Positions 1-7,117 of a stretch of 25,235 nucleotides of DNA are shown piece by piece. This stretch comes from JBGSOV01 sp964558715. Lineage in GTDB: Bacteria; Patescibacteriota; Gracilibacteria; CAIRYL01; GCA-016699755. The stretch's first letter is position 1, and each line of letters begins with the position of its first letter. The DNA is taken from the NCBI GenBank assembly GCA_964558715.1, contig CAZLFD010000019.1, positions 1 through 25,235 on the forward strand, read 5' to 3'. A model generated the notes under the pieces. It saw nothing but the letters and a program-made list of their open reading frames with translations, made no database searches and was not told where the DNA came from. The translations under genes were made by a program, and so were the position numbers.

Positions 1-285
1 ACTACCGACAGCGACTTGCCTCATCTGTCACGAGAATTGGGGCTTAGTTCATTTTACATGAAGACAGGAGCGTAGCCACGCAGCGTCGTTGCGCGGGGCT
101 TAGTTACGAACGACCCCAGCGCCATCAAATACGGGCAAGGCTCCCGCAATCCAGAAACAAACAAAAAGCCACCAGATTCCGGTCAAACCGGAATGACTCT
201 TATGCTGTTTTACATGTTTCCTCAGTCTCTCTTGCACAGACCTTCTTGTTGCGAGATAGCTGCTGGAATAGACGATTACTTTCGG
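1..285. other. Intergenic stretch with direct repeats and a hairpin, no gene seen
   Basis: I see no convincing reading frame here. The 11-mer GGGGCTTAGTT occurs at 39-49 and again at 95-105, and TTTTACATG occurs at 52-60 and 207-215. The second 11-mer overlaps a possible hairpin: GCGCGGGG (91-98) pairs with CCCC-a-GCGC (114-122) around a 15-nt loop with one bulged A. This may be the tail of a structured or repetitive element that starts beyond the left edge. No function can be assigned. Confidence 0.35.
176..194. repeat. Short perfect palindrome, 8-bp stem and 3-nt loop; possible terminator
   Basis: ATTCCGGT (176-183) and ACCGGAAT (187-194) form a perfect 8-bp stem around CAA. Read on the minus strand it lies about 90 bp after the stop of the 286-2103 gene, and a T-rich stretch follows a few bases beyond the stem, so it could act as a weak terminator. 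The flanking GTCATTCC/GGAAT pattern recurs in degenerate form at 12658-12680. GTCATTCC-type palindromes are known as dispersed intergenic repeats in many bacteria, so a repeat-family origin is as likely as a terminator role. Confidence 0.5.
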
Positions 286-2103
286 TTATAAAATCCCGAC
301 CTCAAAGCCATCTCGCTCGATCGGAATCTTAATGCGCGGCGGTACGAGCTGCTCGTTATGACAAGCAGAAACGTCTATCTCAAAAAAGAGCTGTAGCAGA
401 TCGAGCGATTCTCCACTATTCAGCCAGCGAAAGCGTTTGGAAATATCACGCGGATTTGCCAGTGACAAACGCAGAAAGCTCTTGTCAGATATTTTAGATA
501 TTTCGCCATTCAATTCTTGGGCAAGCACGATCGACTCAGCGGAAGTGAGACCATACGCTATTTGGATTGCAGAAATAAGAAGTGGCAGACGTCGTTTTTG
601 TACGCACATCCCACCGGCACGCTCAGGTGTAAAATCCGCGGTAAATTCGTAGCGATAGGCGAGCGGTTGCTTTTTTCCGGCAGGCAAGATGAATGCTTCA
701 TCAGCGTTGAATTCTTTTTCTGCAGCAACGATGCGCGTTTGCCGAAAATCCGGTTCGAGCACGACCGCATCTTTTGAGTGCAAAAGCAGAGTGGGCGTAA
801 TGCCATTGGTCTGCACAAAGTCACAAAGCTCGGCAGAAGATGAGACGTTATCACTCAGGCCGACTTCGGTGCCGTCTTTAAAATACAAGTGCGCCTGCGA
901 ATTATCGAGGATCAAACAGCTGTTTTCGTGCAAGCCTCCTGTCCAGAACTGGATCAGTTTCAAAAAGTCTTTCGCCCAGGTGGCAGGAGTACTGGCATAC
1001 GGCGGAAAGATCTCTTCGAGCGGACCGCCCCACGGCACGCTAGATGCCCGCCTTAAGGCTAGGGCTTCGCTCGCGCGGTCGCCAATACCAAGAAGGAGAT
1101 TTTTCGCATGAATAAGCCTACTGCCGCTCTCGACCATATCTTCGATCTGTTTCGCAGTCGTAAAAACGTCAATGCCGTGCATCCGCTTGATGCGCTCCAT
1201 CGAAAGCGACTTCAGGGCGATATCATCGGTGTCTTTCTTTAGGATTCCACTTTCTCCTTGTATGCCGACATAATACGTATTCATCGCGCGGCCGACACTG
1301 ACTTTATTGCCGCCACTGACAAACAGATTGTTTCCGAGCAATTTTGAGGTGATTTCCCATGGTCGTAAAACGACAGATTCGTAGATGGGAACCGAATCGC
1401 ACAAAATCGGGCAACTGCCGTCGATATCCCGAAAGGGTTCAGAAACAATCGTGGTAATGGCATTTGGGTCGGGCATAGGAGTATATGATGGTGCCGCCTG
1501 CGGGTGGTAACCAAGCACGGTAATCTCTTCTTGTAAGAGCGATGAAGCCGGGTCAAGACCCACACGCACTAATCGCGGCAACATGTAGCTGGTTGCGTAA
1601 TAACTTCCCGCATCTGCAAATCGTGCTTCGTAGTCTGCCGCTGCGTGCTTGTCGAGTTTGTAAAATGCGTCGATCATAATGTCTTTCCCCATTCCCTGCC
1701 ACAGCATGCGTGAATGAGCGCTGTAACGAAAAAAGCCGTACTCGTCAGATCGGCCGGCATCAAAGCATGTACCGCGGCTCGGCTTTTGTACTCTGGCAGA
1801 GACCTCCTTGCCAGGCATCGAGAAAAAGATCACGAGTTCCGCTTCTGGTGCCGCAAAACCCGAGATTTTGTAGAGTTTGTTCTCACTGATCAAAAGTTTA
1901 CTCTCTGGCTTGTTGATAACGGCCCGTTGCCAGTAGCTACCATCGTCGGCCTTAAGCACATGCACTGTGCGCCAGTCGGCATTATTAGGAATGTTGTACG
2001 TAAGATCTGCAGTACAGTTCTGGCCGATAGCTGCCTGCACCGAGGTAAACGGAGTAAAAAGCAGAAGCAGGCTGCCGCAGAAAAAAAGGATATTTAGGCG
2101 CAC
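286..2103 (-). CDS. Secreted protein of unknown function, 605 aa
   Basis: I do not recognise the family. The protein begins with a clear Sec signal peptide: a short basic start, a hydrophobic core (about residues 5-17), and a cleavage site near V-Q-A at residues 22-24. The mature part has eight cysteines (for example in QNCTA, GTCFD, SCPILCD, GMCVQ, SACHN), an even number that would fit disulfides outside the membrane. I see no later membrane segment, so it is probably exported or periplasm-like. The start is GTG at 2103; no in-frame ATG retains the signal peptide and no Shine-Dalgarno is visible. A good promoter sits just upstream (2130-2158, minus strand), so it is probably its own transcription unit. 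The stop is TAA. Confidence 0.8.
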   Translation of the reverse strand: MRLNILFFCGSLLLLFTPFTSVQAAIGQNCTADLTYNIPNNADWRTVHVLKADDGSYWQRAVINKPESKLLISENKLYKISGFAAPEAELVIFFSMPGKEVSARVQKPSRGTCFDAGRSDEYGFFRYSAHSRMLWQGMGKDIMIDAFYKLDKHAAADYEARFADAGSYYATSYMLPRLVRVGLDPASSLLQEEITVLGYHPQAAPSYTPMPDPNAITTIVSEPFRDIDGSCPILCDSVPIYESVVLRPWEITSKLLGNNLFVSGGNKVSVGRAMNTYYVGIQGESGILKKDTDDIALKSLSMERIKRMHGIDVFTTAKQIEDMVESGSRLIHAKNLLLGIGDRASEALALRRASSVPWGGPLEEIFPPYASTPATWAKDFLKLIQFWTGGLHENSCLILDNSQAHLYFKDGTEVGLSDNVSSSAELCDFVQTNGITPTLLLHSKDAVVLEPDFRQTRIVAAEKEFNADEAFILPAGKKQPLAYRYEFTADFTPERAGGMCVQKRRLPLLISAIQIAYGLTSAESIVLAQELNGEISKISDKSFLRLSLANPRDISKRFRWLNSGESLDLLQLFFEIDVSACHNEQLVPPRIKIPIERDGFEVGIL

Positions 2104-2129
2104 TTTTTTGGGTTTTAATATTTCTTAGA

Positions 2130-2158
2130 ATTATACCGCAGAAGGCAGCAATTGGCAA
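2130..2158 (-). promoter_or_regulatory. Sigma70-type promoter for the 286-2103 gene
   Basis: On the minus strand, TTGCCA (2158-2153) is followed after exactly 17 bp by a perfect TATAAT (2135-2130). That is 5/6 and 6/6 to consensus with ideal spacing. Transcription would start near 2123, giving a leader of about 20 nt before the GTG at 2103, with no room for a strong Shine-Dalgarno. The -35 box spans the junction of two heptamers of the array at 2148-2168. Confidence 0.65.
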
Positions 2159-2168
2159 TTCGCAATTC
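2148..2168. repeat. Tandem heptamer array, three GCAATTS units
   Basis: Three consecutive heptamers read GCAATTG, GCAATTC, GCAATTC. The same type of array, inverted, occurs at 12860-12880 before the 12921 gene, and AGCAANN heptamers occur at 10513-10540 and 10681-10708. Short tandem heptamers between genes are known from cyanobacteria (STRR sequences); the link here is only by resemblance. In the direction of transcription of the neighbouring gene the units read NAATTGC and supply its -35 box. Confidence 0.6.
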
Positions 2169-2196
2169 ACAGTAATTGTGCATCACTCACCGTCAT

Positions 2197-2217
2197 AGTC
2201 TCCAATTAGGAACTGTG
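2197..2217. repeat. Short intergenic repeat, copy 1 (pairs with 10579-10599)
   Basis: This 21-nt segment starts AGTCTCC and ends ACTGTG. It matches 10579-10599 at 17 of 21 positions without gaps. Both copies lie in intergenic space that also holds a heptamer array. In the other copy the ends form an inverted repeat (ACAGTC/GACTGT); here it is imperfect. The meaning is unknown. Confidence 0.35.
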
Positions 2218-2340
2218 GCATTCATAGAGCAACGGCACCAGTTTTCTTTCAGGTATACAACCCGAAAGTCGCTGTTTTTGGGGACATGTGAACAACTCCA
2301 ATGATTGTTTACAGAATCGACTCAAGCATTTCCAAAATTA

Positions 2341-2359
2341 TTCAGGCTGCAAGCCTGAA
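2341..2359. repeat. Perfect palindrome, 8-bp stem and 3-nt loop; possible terminator of the 2402-2899 gene
   Basis: TTCAGGCT (2341-2348) and AGCCTGAA (2352-2359) pair perfectly around GCA. The layout (8-bp stem, 3-nt loop) is the same as at 176-194. Read on the minus strand it lies about 43 bp after the stop of the 2402-2899 gene and is followed by AATAATTTT, a weak T-run, so a terminator is plausible. The rest of the 2104-2401 space holds the promoter, the heptamer array and the short repeat listed separately; I see no gene in it. Confidence 0.45.
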
Positions 2360-2401
2360 GCATCCGCGGGATCACATATGTCTGTTCGCTGCGTTCGCCC
2401 T

Positions 2402-2899
2402 TTATGATTGTGGGTCGCGCCCAAATTGCGTAATGGCCCTGCGACACGCATTAATGATTCTCGTCGACTCTCCTCCCGACCGTGGAGCAACTCTTAACTG
2501 ATTTATATGATATTCCATGCGGGCAATCAGGTATTTTCTAATCAAATCCGCATCCGGACCTTTGCTATCTGCTTCGAGCTCAAGAATGAGGTCGGGCACG
2601 TACGTATCGGGGTTTCGGTTTTGATCAATTCCCATTTGCTCGAGGGCAGCTTGAAGTGAGAGCAGTGTTGTTAAAATTGTATTTCGACAACGACGTACAT
2701 GATCAAGATGGGCTTTTGAGATGATGTTAACCTCTTCAGGTTGTTGTTCAGCGATACTAAGAAGAAGAATTTTTTGTGCTGCTTCTAATTTCAGTATGCG
2801 AGAAGGTTTCTGAACAGCTTGGTTTGGTTTTTTTGCGAGTAAGTCGAAACGGCTCATTGGCTCTGCAGTTGGCGCAAGCTCGCGAAGAGTGCGGGGCAT
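2402..2899 (-). CDS. Small helical hypothetical protein, 165 aa
   Basis: I do not recognise it. The sequence is charged, has no signal peptide or membrane segment, and reads as mostly alpha-helical, for example the long amphipathic stretch from about residue 36 to 90. It is therefore probably cytoplasmic. ATG at 2899 is the start; no Shine-Dalgarno is visible upstream. The gene lies 63 bp downstream of ruvX on the same strand, so it may be the last gene of the DUF4012-ruvX transcription unit, but the gap does not prove it. Coding potential is supported by its length without stops, the strand shared with its neighbours, and the palindrome just past its stop. Confidence 0.6.
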   Translation of the reverse strand: MPRTLRELAPTAEPMSRFDLLAKKPNQAVQKPSRILKLEAAQKILLLSIAEQQPEEVNIISKAHLDHVRRCRNTILTTLLSLQAALEQMGIDQNRNPDTYVPDLILELEADSKGPDADLIRKYLIARMEYHINQLRVAPRSGGESTRIINACRRAITQFGRDPQS

Positions 2900-2962
2900 G
2901 GGGTTCTAAAAAAACAATGCTGTATTTAAAATAATATCTCAATAATTGTCAAATAAATTCTG

Positions 2963-3382
2963 CTAACAATATTTGGTGAAATACATTTCGAGTAACAACG
3001 CTGCCGCAGCCGAATCAACATTACCGCGCATGTCTTTTTCAGATAAACCCAGCTGCTTGCCTGCTTGTTGCGCCAACTTACTCGTAAAGCGTTCATCAAA
3101 AAAATCAACCGGAACCGGTATGTCATGTTCGAGCAAAAAATCTTCGAGCCGGTCAGCAAAGTTGCGTGCGGGAGCGACGATCAAGGCCTCTTCGCCAGAC
3201 AAGTTTAGCGGTAACCCCACAATCACGTGCTGCACAGCTTCTGCTAAAATAAGGCTCAGTAGCTGCTCGAAGATTTGGGCAGAATTCTCGAACGGCTCAC
3301 GCGGAAACGCAATGCCGTCATCAGTATTCCCGATGGCGATGCCGATGCGTTTTTGCCCAAAATCGATACCGAGCACATTCAT
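2963..3382 (-). CDS. ruvX: RuvX/YqgF family RNase H-fold nuclease (16S rRNA processing / Holliday junction resolvase-like)
   Basis: The 139-residue product has the full YqgF pattern. The N-terminal beta strand carries Asp7 in IDFGQKRIGIA, followed by VGLPLNLSG (about 55-63), then DERFTSK with Asp96-Glu97, and a last acidic helix with Asp123 (VDSAAAALLLE). These are the expected acidic metal-binding residues of the RNase H fold. Family members mature the 5' end of 16S rRNA, and some have been proposed to act on Holliday junctions; which applies here cannot be told from sequence. The length is normal for the family. The ATG overlaps the TGA of the upstream DUF4012 gene by the ATGA arrangement, so the two are translationally coupled. 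No separate promoter or Shine-Dalgarno is seen. Confidence 0.93.
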   Translation of the reverse strand: MNVLGIDFGQKRIGIAIGNTDDGIAFPREPFENSAQIFEQLLSLILAEAVQHVIVGLPLNLSGEEALIVAPARNFADRLEDFLLEHDIPVPVDFFDERFTSKLAQQAGKQLGLSEKDMRGNVDSAAAALLLEMYFTKYC

Positions 3383-5262
3383 CGCGCCAACTCAGAATGA
3401 AAAATGGCATCGGCCGCAAGTGCCTTTCCTGTCATTTCACCAATGAGGATATCGATTCCTGCTTCGGCGATGATTTCACGTTTCACAAATACATTCTCTC
3501 GCCCGGGTTGGCTTTGAAAATAGAGGTCAAAATCTCCTGTTGATTCAGTACCGTTGGGTAAGCGATATTGCAAGCGAACGGTTACTGCCCTACCCGCAGC
3601 AACTGTGGGATAGCGGAATGCGAAAACAGTTTTTCCATGCTCCTCACGAATATCAATCGCTTCACGAGGAACTCCTCGCACTGTGAGAAGTTCTGCCCCC
3701 AATGGCACAAACACTTCTGTAAATGAATGGTTTTCACCGGCACCGAGGATAAAGCTAAGCAGCGGTGCTGCCGTTTCTCCGCTGCCATATTTTGCCAGCA
3801 GGCGTGCAAATTCATTCTCTTGCGCTTGCCCCCAGCTGTGCTCACGCGTGATATCCAGTTCGTTGGTTATCGCACCATTAAGCGCAACGGCAGATTGAAG
3901 CGAAAGCGATTCTTCGAGAAAGGCATCAGATTTGTTACCACCTACATTGGCAGAAACAACGGCGAGATAATCGGCAGTACTGGGGTTGCGGATAGCGCCA
4001 GCAATACCGAGTTGCGTGAAAAACATTTGAATTTCAGGATCAGTTGAATGCGCCAAGACCCATTTTTCGCGGATGGCACGCTTGGCGATCTGCAACAATT
4101 GCTCTGGTGGAATATTCTGGATCTGCGCAGTAAGCTCGGGGATAATATCGGCGATAATATCTTTGGGAGAATGCTTGCCACTGAGTTTCGCTTCGACCAT
4201 GTACGAGAGCAGAAAACTCGCATTCTCGGCAGTAAGCACCTCTTCAGTGCCAGGCAGAGCAAGCGGGCCAACTGCGCCAACAAGGGCGGCAAACAAGTCG
4301 TCGGTAATCGTTACGACTGTTTCGGCAGTGGGCGCGGCAGAATATTCGAGCATCGTGCGCATGCGGTCCGCCGAATCGGGAAAGTGAAAGTTGTAGTTGC
4401 TATCTTGCAGCGTGAGTTTGGTGGTAAGACGCTCAAACCCCGGTGGCTGTGGAAAAACGCTCGCGTTCTGCCAGGCAAAGCTATAGATATCGTGAAAAGC
4501 GGGGTCTATTACGCCATCGTTTGTATTGATAAGCGACAGCGAACCCGGAAAGCCACCCGTAGCACGCAACTCATTGCTGTTCTGAAAAAACACTGCGATC
4601 GTGTGCGGATACTCTTTGCCAATGAGCGTTTCACCGGCAACCAATGCCGCTTGCAGTAAGGCGATCGCCTGCCCCCCTTCTGGCAATAATCGCTCTATTG
4701 AAGCTATGCTGTCTTTGGCGGCACCGGGTAACAATGGTGATTCAAGTTCAGCGAGGCTTTGTGAAACATTGGTGAATATCCGTTGGATTTCTACAACCTC
4801 GGCAGAGGCGGAGTGAAGTAACGGAAGGATATTTTCTCCGCTCAAAATCCGGTTTGGCACTCCGCGCAATTCAGGAGCAAGCACTGCCAAGCGCAATCCA
4901 GCGGCAGAAAATTGTTCACCCGCTGCGAGCAGAGTCAGAAGTGCCGGGTCATCTTTTTGAACAAATATATTACTCAAGAAAAGCGGTTGAATTTTACTCT
5001 GCATTTCTTCAATCAAACGTGATACCTGCAAAAAGGCTTCCGCACTGCGCGCGTACTGCTCATTCACGAGAGATTGTACCCCTTCGTCAAAAGCGATACT
5101 CGTTTGAAACGCCGCATCTGAGAGCTCGGCCTTTAGGGCAACCCCATGTGTCAGCCCCAGGGCTAACATCAGCAGCGGCGTAAAAATAAGTGAACTGAGA
5201 AAAACAATGCGAAATGGCTCTTTTTTTTGAACTATTTTTTTACTCATATAAATATCGGTCAT
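3379..5262 (-). CDS. DUF4012 domain membrane-anchored protein, about 627 aa
   Basis: After a basic start (KKIVQKKEPF) the protein has one membrane segment (about residues 18-38). It continues as a long extracytoplasmic region with the DUF4012 hallmark FFQNSNELRATGGFPGS at about residues 225-241. DUF4012 proteins are common in Patescibacteria, and in Actinobacteria and Chloroflexi near polysaccharide genes; their biochemical role is not established. The frame stays open upstream to a GTG at 5415. I prefer ATG at 5262 (or 5247, MSKKIV) because the extra 51 residues are low-complexity and polar and displace the basic-hydrophobic anchor from the N-terminus. The TGA at 3379-3381 overlaps the ruvX start. 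No Shine-Dalgarno decides between the starts. Confidence 0.85.
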   Translation of the reverse strand: MTDIYMSKKIVQKKEPFRIVFLSSLIFTPLLMLALGLTHGVALKAELSDAAFQTSIAFDEGVQSLVNEQYARSAEAFLQVSRLIEEMQSKIQPLFLSNIFVQKDDPALLTLLAAGEQFSAAGLRLAVLAPELRGVPNRILSGENILPLLHSASAEVVEIQRIFTNVSQSLAELESPLLPGAAKDSIASIERLLPEGGQAIALLQAALVAGETLIGKEYPHTIAVFFQNSNELRATGGFPGSLSLINTNDGVIDPAFHDIYSFAWQNASVFPQPPGFERLTTKLTLQDSNYNFHFPDSADRMRTMLEYSAAPTAETVVTITDDLFAALVGAVGPLALPGTEEVLTAENASFLLSYMVEAKLSGKHSPKDIIADIIPELTAQIQNIPPEQLLQIAKRAIREKWVLAHSTDPEIQMFFTQLGIAGAIRNPSTADYLAVVSANVGGNKSDAFLEESLSLQSAVALNGAITNELDITREHSWGQAQENEFARLLAKYGSGETAAPLLSFILGAGENHSFTEVFVPLGAELLTVRGVPREAIDIREEHGKTVFAFRYPTVAAGRAVTVRLQYRLPNGTESTGDFDLYFQSQPGRENVFVKREIIAEAGIDILIGEMTGKALAADAIFHSELAR

Positions 5263-5569
5263 GCCCGGCTTGCGCAGTACTTCGCTCTTCTTCTGATGAT
5301 GTGTAGAACGCGTTCCTGTGCTAGGAATCACCAGTATCGAGTCACTCCCGGTAGTAATATCGGCGGTCGTCTTCTTCACAGTCAGTAGAATACAGGGAAT
5401 CCCCTTTCGCGTCACCTTGTATGAAAAAGGTGGAATTTTGGGTGGAACTCTTCCCCTAAGTCAAGGGAGCTGGAGAGGGTTGTGCATATTTCTTCTCACA
5501 TCTCCCCTCTCTTAGCCTGTCCGGCGGAGGAGCTATGCTCTGCTACTTGATTTCTGCTACTCTACAGAC
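5263..5569. other. Divergent intergenic region between the DUF4012 and pseudouridine synthase genes
   Basis: This space must carry the promoters for both directions, but I find no box pair good enough to name. GAGAGGG near 5473 and CCCTCTC near 5505 could form a 7-bp stem with a loop of about 20 nt or more. A GC-rich block (GCCTGTCCGGCGGAGGAGC) follows near 5515-5533. The left part, 5263-5415, is open in the DUF4012 frame and might be translated if the GTG at 5415 is used. Confidence 0.4.
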
Positions 5570-6295
5570 ATGACCGATTCAAATCTCATCCGCCTGCAAA
5601 AAGCCATTGCTGATCAGGGCATCGCCTCGCGCCGTGAAGCGGAAAAACTGATCACAGCAGGGGCGGTAAAAGTGGATGGCAAAGTCGTCACCGAACTCGG
5701 CACAAAAGTGAATCCGCTTGAGCAAAAGATCGAGGTCGACGGAAAACTCCTTGCGCAACGCGAGCAAGATAAGATCGTCATCGCGCTATGGAAGCCGATT
5801 GGCTTTGTGACGAGTACCAAAAAAACAGCCACCGACCCCGATATCGTGCTCGACTTACTCCCAAAAGACCTGCAACATTTATACCCGGTAGGGCGGCTCG
5901 ATAAAGACAGTTCTGGGCTTATCATTCTCACCAACGATGGAGATTTGACATATACATTGATGCACCCCAGTTTTGGGCACGAAAAAGCGTATCATGTGCT
6001 CTTGCAAAAACCGCTTGACGATGTTTCGCTGACGCAAATCCGCAAAGGCGATGTAAAGATATTGGGGCAAAGCCTGCAACCGGCAAAAGTAAAAAAGCTT
6101 GGCGGCGCAAGAGTAGAGATCATATTACGCGAAGGCAAGAACCGCCAGATCCGCCGCACCTTTCGCGCACTAGGTAATGGCGTGAAGAAATTGCGCAGAG
6201 TGGCGATCGGCAAACTTTCGCTCGATTCATTGGGAATCGAGGAAGGTGGGTGGAAGCAGCTAGATATAGGGGATATCCGTCAGCTCAGACTGTAG
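5570..6295 (+). CDS. rRNA pseudouridine synthase, RsuA/RluB/RluE/RluF family, 241 aa
   Basis: The product has an N-terminal S4 RNA-binding domain (about residues 6-53, with IASRREAEKLI and the typical GAVKVDGKVV). A pseudouridine synthase domain follows, with the catalytic motif GRLDKDSSGL at 108-117 and Asp111 as the expected nucleophile. The distal motif REGKNRQIRRTFRALG is the family's C-terminal basic signature. Such enzymes turn a specific uridine of 16S or 23S rRNA into pseudouridine; S4 plus this motif fits the RsuA/RluB/RluF group, but I cannot assign the target base. ATG at 5570 begins just before the S4 domain, at the normal length. It is the first gene of a plus-strand run with the lipoprotein (71-bp gap) and the penicillin-binding protein. 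Confidence 0.92.
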   Translation: MTDSNLIRLQKAIADQGIASRREAEKLITAGAVKVDGKVVTELGTKVNPLEQKIEVDGKLLAQREQDKIVIALWKPIGFVTSTKKTATDPDIVLDLLPKDLQHLYPVGRLDKDSSGLIILTNDGDLTYTLMHPSFGHEKAYHVLLQKPLDDVSLTQIRKGDVKILGQSLQPAKVKKLGGARVEIILREGKNRQIRRTFRALGNGVKKLRRVAIGKLSLDSLGIEEGGWKQLDIGDIRQLRL

Positions 6296-6366
6296 TTTTG
6301 TGCACGAACGTCGCTTGCTTTTCAATGGAAAAATCTGCAGACTTGGGCGGAAGTTTTTTCCACTCT

Positions 6367-7089
6367 ATGAAACGCTCGCTCTACATAATGCTCGCGCTCA
6401 CAATCATGCTGGTCGCCGCTTCGTGCAGCTTGCCGCAAAATCAAGAGCCGACCACCGAACCGATACCAGGCGGCATTACCGTCGAAGAAGTACAACGCCT
6501 CACAAAGCTCGCCAGTAATAGTGATAGCGCCACCGAATTACAAGAATACGCGAAACACCCGAACGAAGGTATCCGCAGCGAAGCAGCAAAAAACCCGAAC
6601 CTGCCCGCCGAGACACAAATGGAGCTCGTGAATGACGACAAATGGCTCGTGCGCAATTACCTAGGTGCGAATCCTAATCTCGATGTTGCCGTAGCAGCAG
6701 CCCTCGTGAATGACGAAGACCATCGCGCCCGTTGGACAGTAGCGAAGAACCCGATTGTACCCGAGTCGATTTTGGTGAACTTTATCGAAGATGAAAACGC
6801 CGAAGTACAGAAAAAGCTTGCCGACAACACAGCGATCTCGAAAGAGATGATGCTGATGATCGCCGAAAAAAGTGACGCAACCGCGGTACTCGTATTACTG
6901 CAGCGCGATAATCTGACCGAAGATGTGTTGGATGTGATCCGTGCCCGCCCGGAAAAAACGATCAAAGATGCGCTCATCCGCCGCGGGTATGCGACACCAG
7001 AGCCAGAAAGCACCTCGACCGAGGCAGAAACGACTGCAGATGAAGCAGCGCCCAGTCAGGAAGTAGGCGTAACAGAAGAATCAGAGTAA
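6367..7089 (+). CDS. Lipoprotein with LRV/HEAT-like repeats, 240 aa
   Basis: Starting at ATG 6367 the protein has a lipoprotein signal: MKRS, a hydrophobic core, and a lipobox ending A-A-S-C with Cys20. The frame is open upstream to 6250, but that extension would bury the signal peptide, so I reject it. The mature part holds about four to six helical repeats of roughly 24 residues, seen in phrases such as KNPNLPAETQMELVNDD, GANPNLDVAVAALVNDE and KNPIVPESILVNFIEDE. These match the leucine-rich repeat variant (LRV) pattern, usually a protein-binding solenoid. The tail after about residue 215 is Glu/Thr/Ala-rich and probably disordered. It lies 28 bp before the penicillin-binding protein gene on the same strand, so a link to peptidoglycan synthesis is possible; that is inference. 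Confidence 0.85.
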   Translation: MKRSLYIMLALTIMLVAASCSLPQNQEPTTEPIPGGITVEEVQRLTKLASNSDSATELQEYAKHPNEGIRSEAAKNPNLPAETQMELVNDDKWLVRNYLGANPNLDVAVAAALVNDEDHRARWTVAKNPIVPESILVNFIEDENAEVQKKLADNTAISKEMMLMIAEKSDATAVLVLLQRDNLTEDVLDVIRARPEKTIKDALIRRGYATPEPESTSTEAETTADEAAPSQEVGVTEESE

Positions 7090-7117
7090 TAGAGTGTACC
7101 CATCTAACTCTTGATGC

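Noticed and set aside
689..1111. Plus-strand frame of 140 codons inside the secreted protein gene
   Set aside because: It is antisense to a gene with a signal peptide and good promoter; its residue mix looks like a shadow frame.
2973..3446. Plus-strand frame of 157 codons over ruvX
   Set aside because: ruvX has all family motifs on the other strand; this is its complement and Ser/Lys-rich.
5263..5415. Longer DUF4012 start at GTG 5415
   Set aside because: The extra 51 residues are polar and unlike the family and would precede the membrane anchor; ATG 5262 or 5247 gives a normal N-terminus. It cannot be fully excluded.
6250..6366. Upstream extension of the lipoprotein frame
   Set aside because: It overlaps the pseudouridine synthase end and would bury the lipoprotein signal peptide that begins at 6367.
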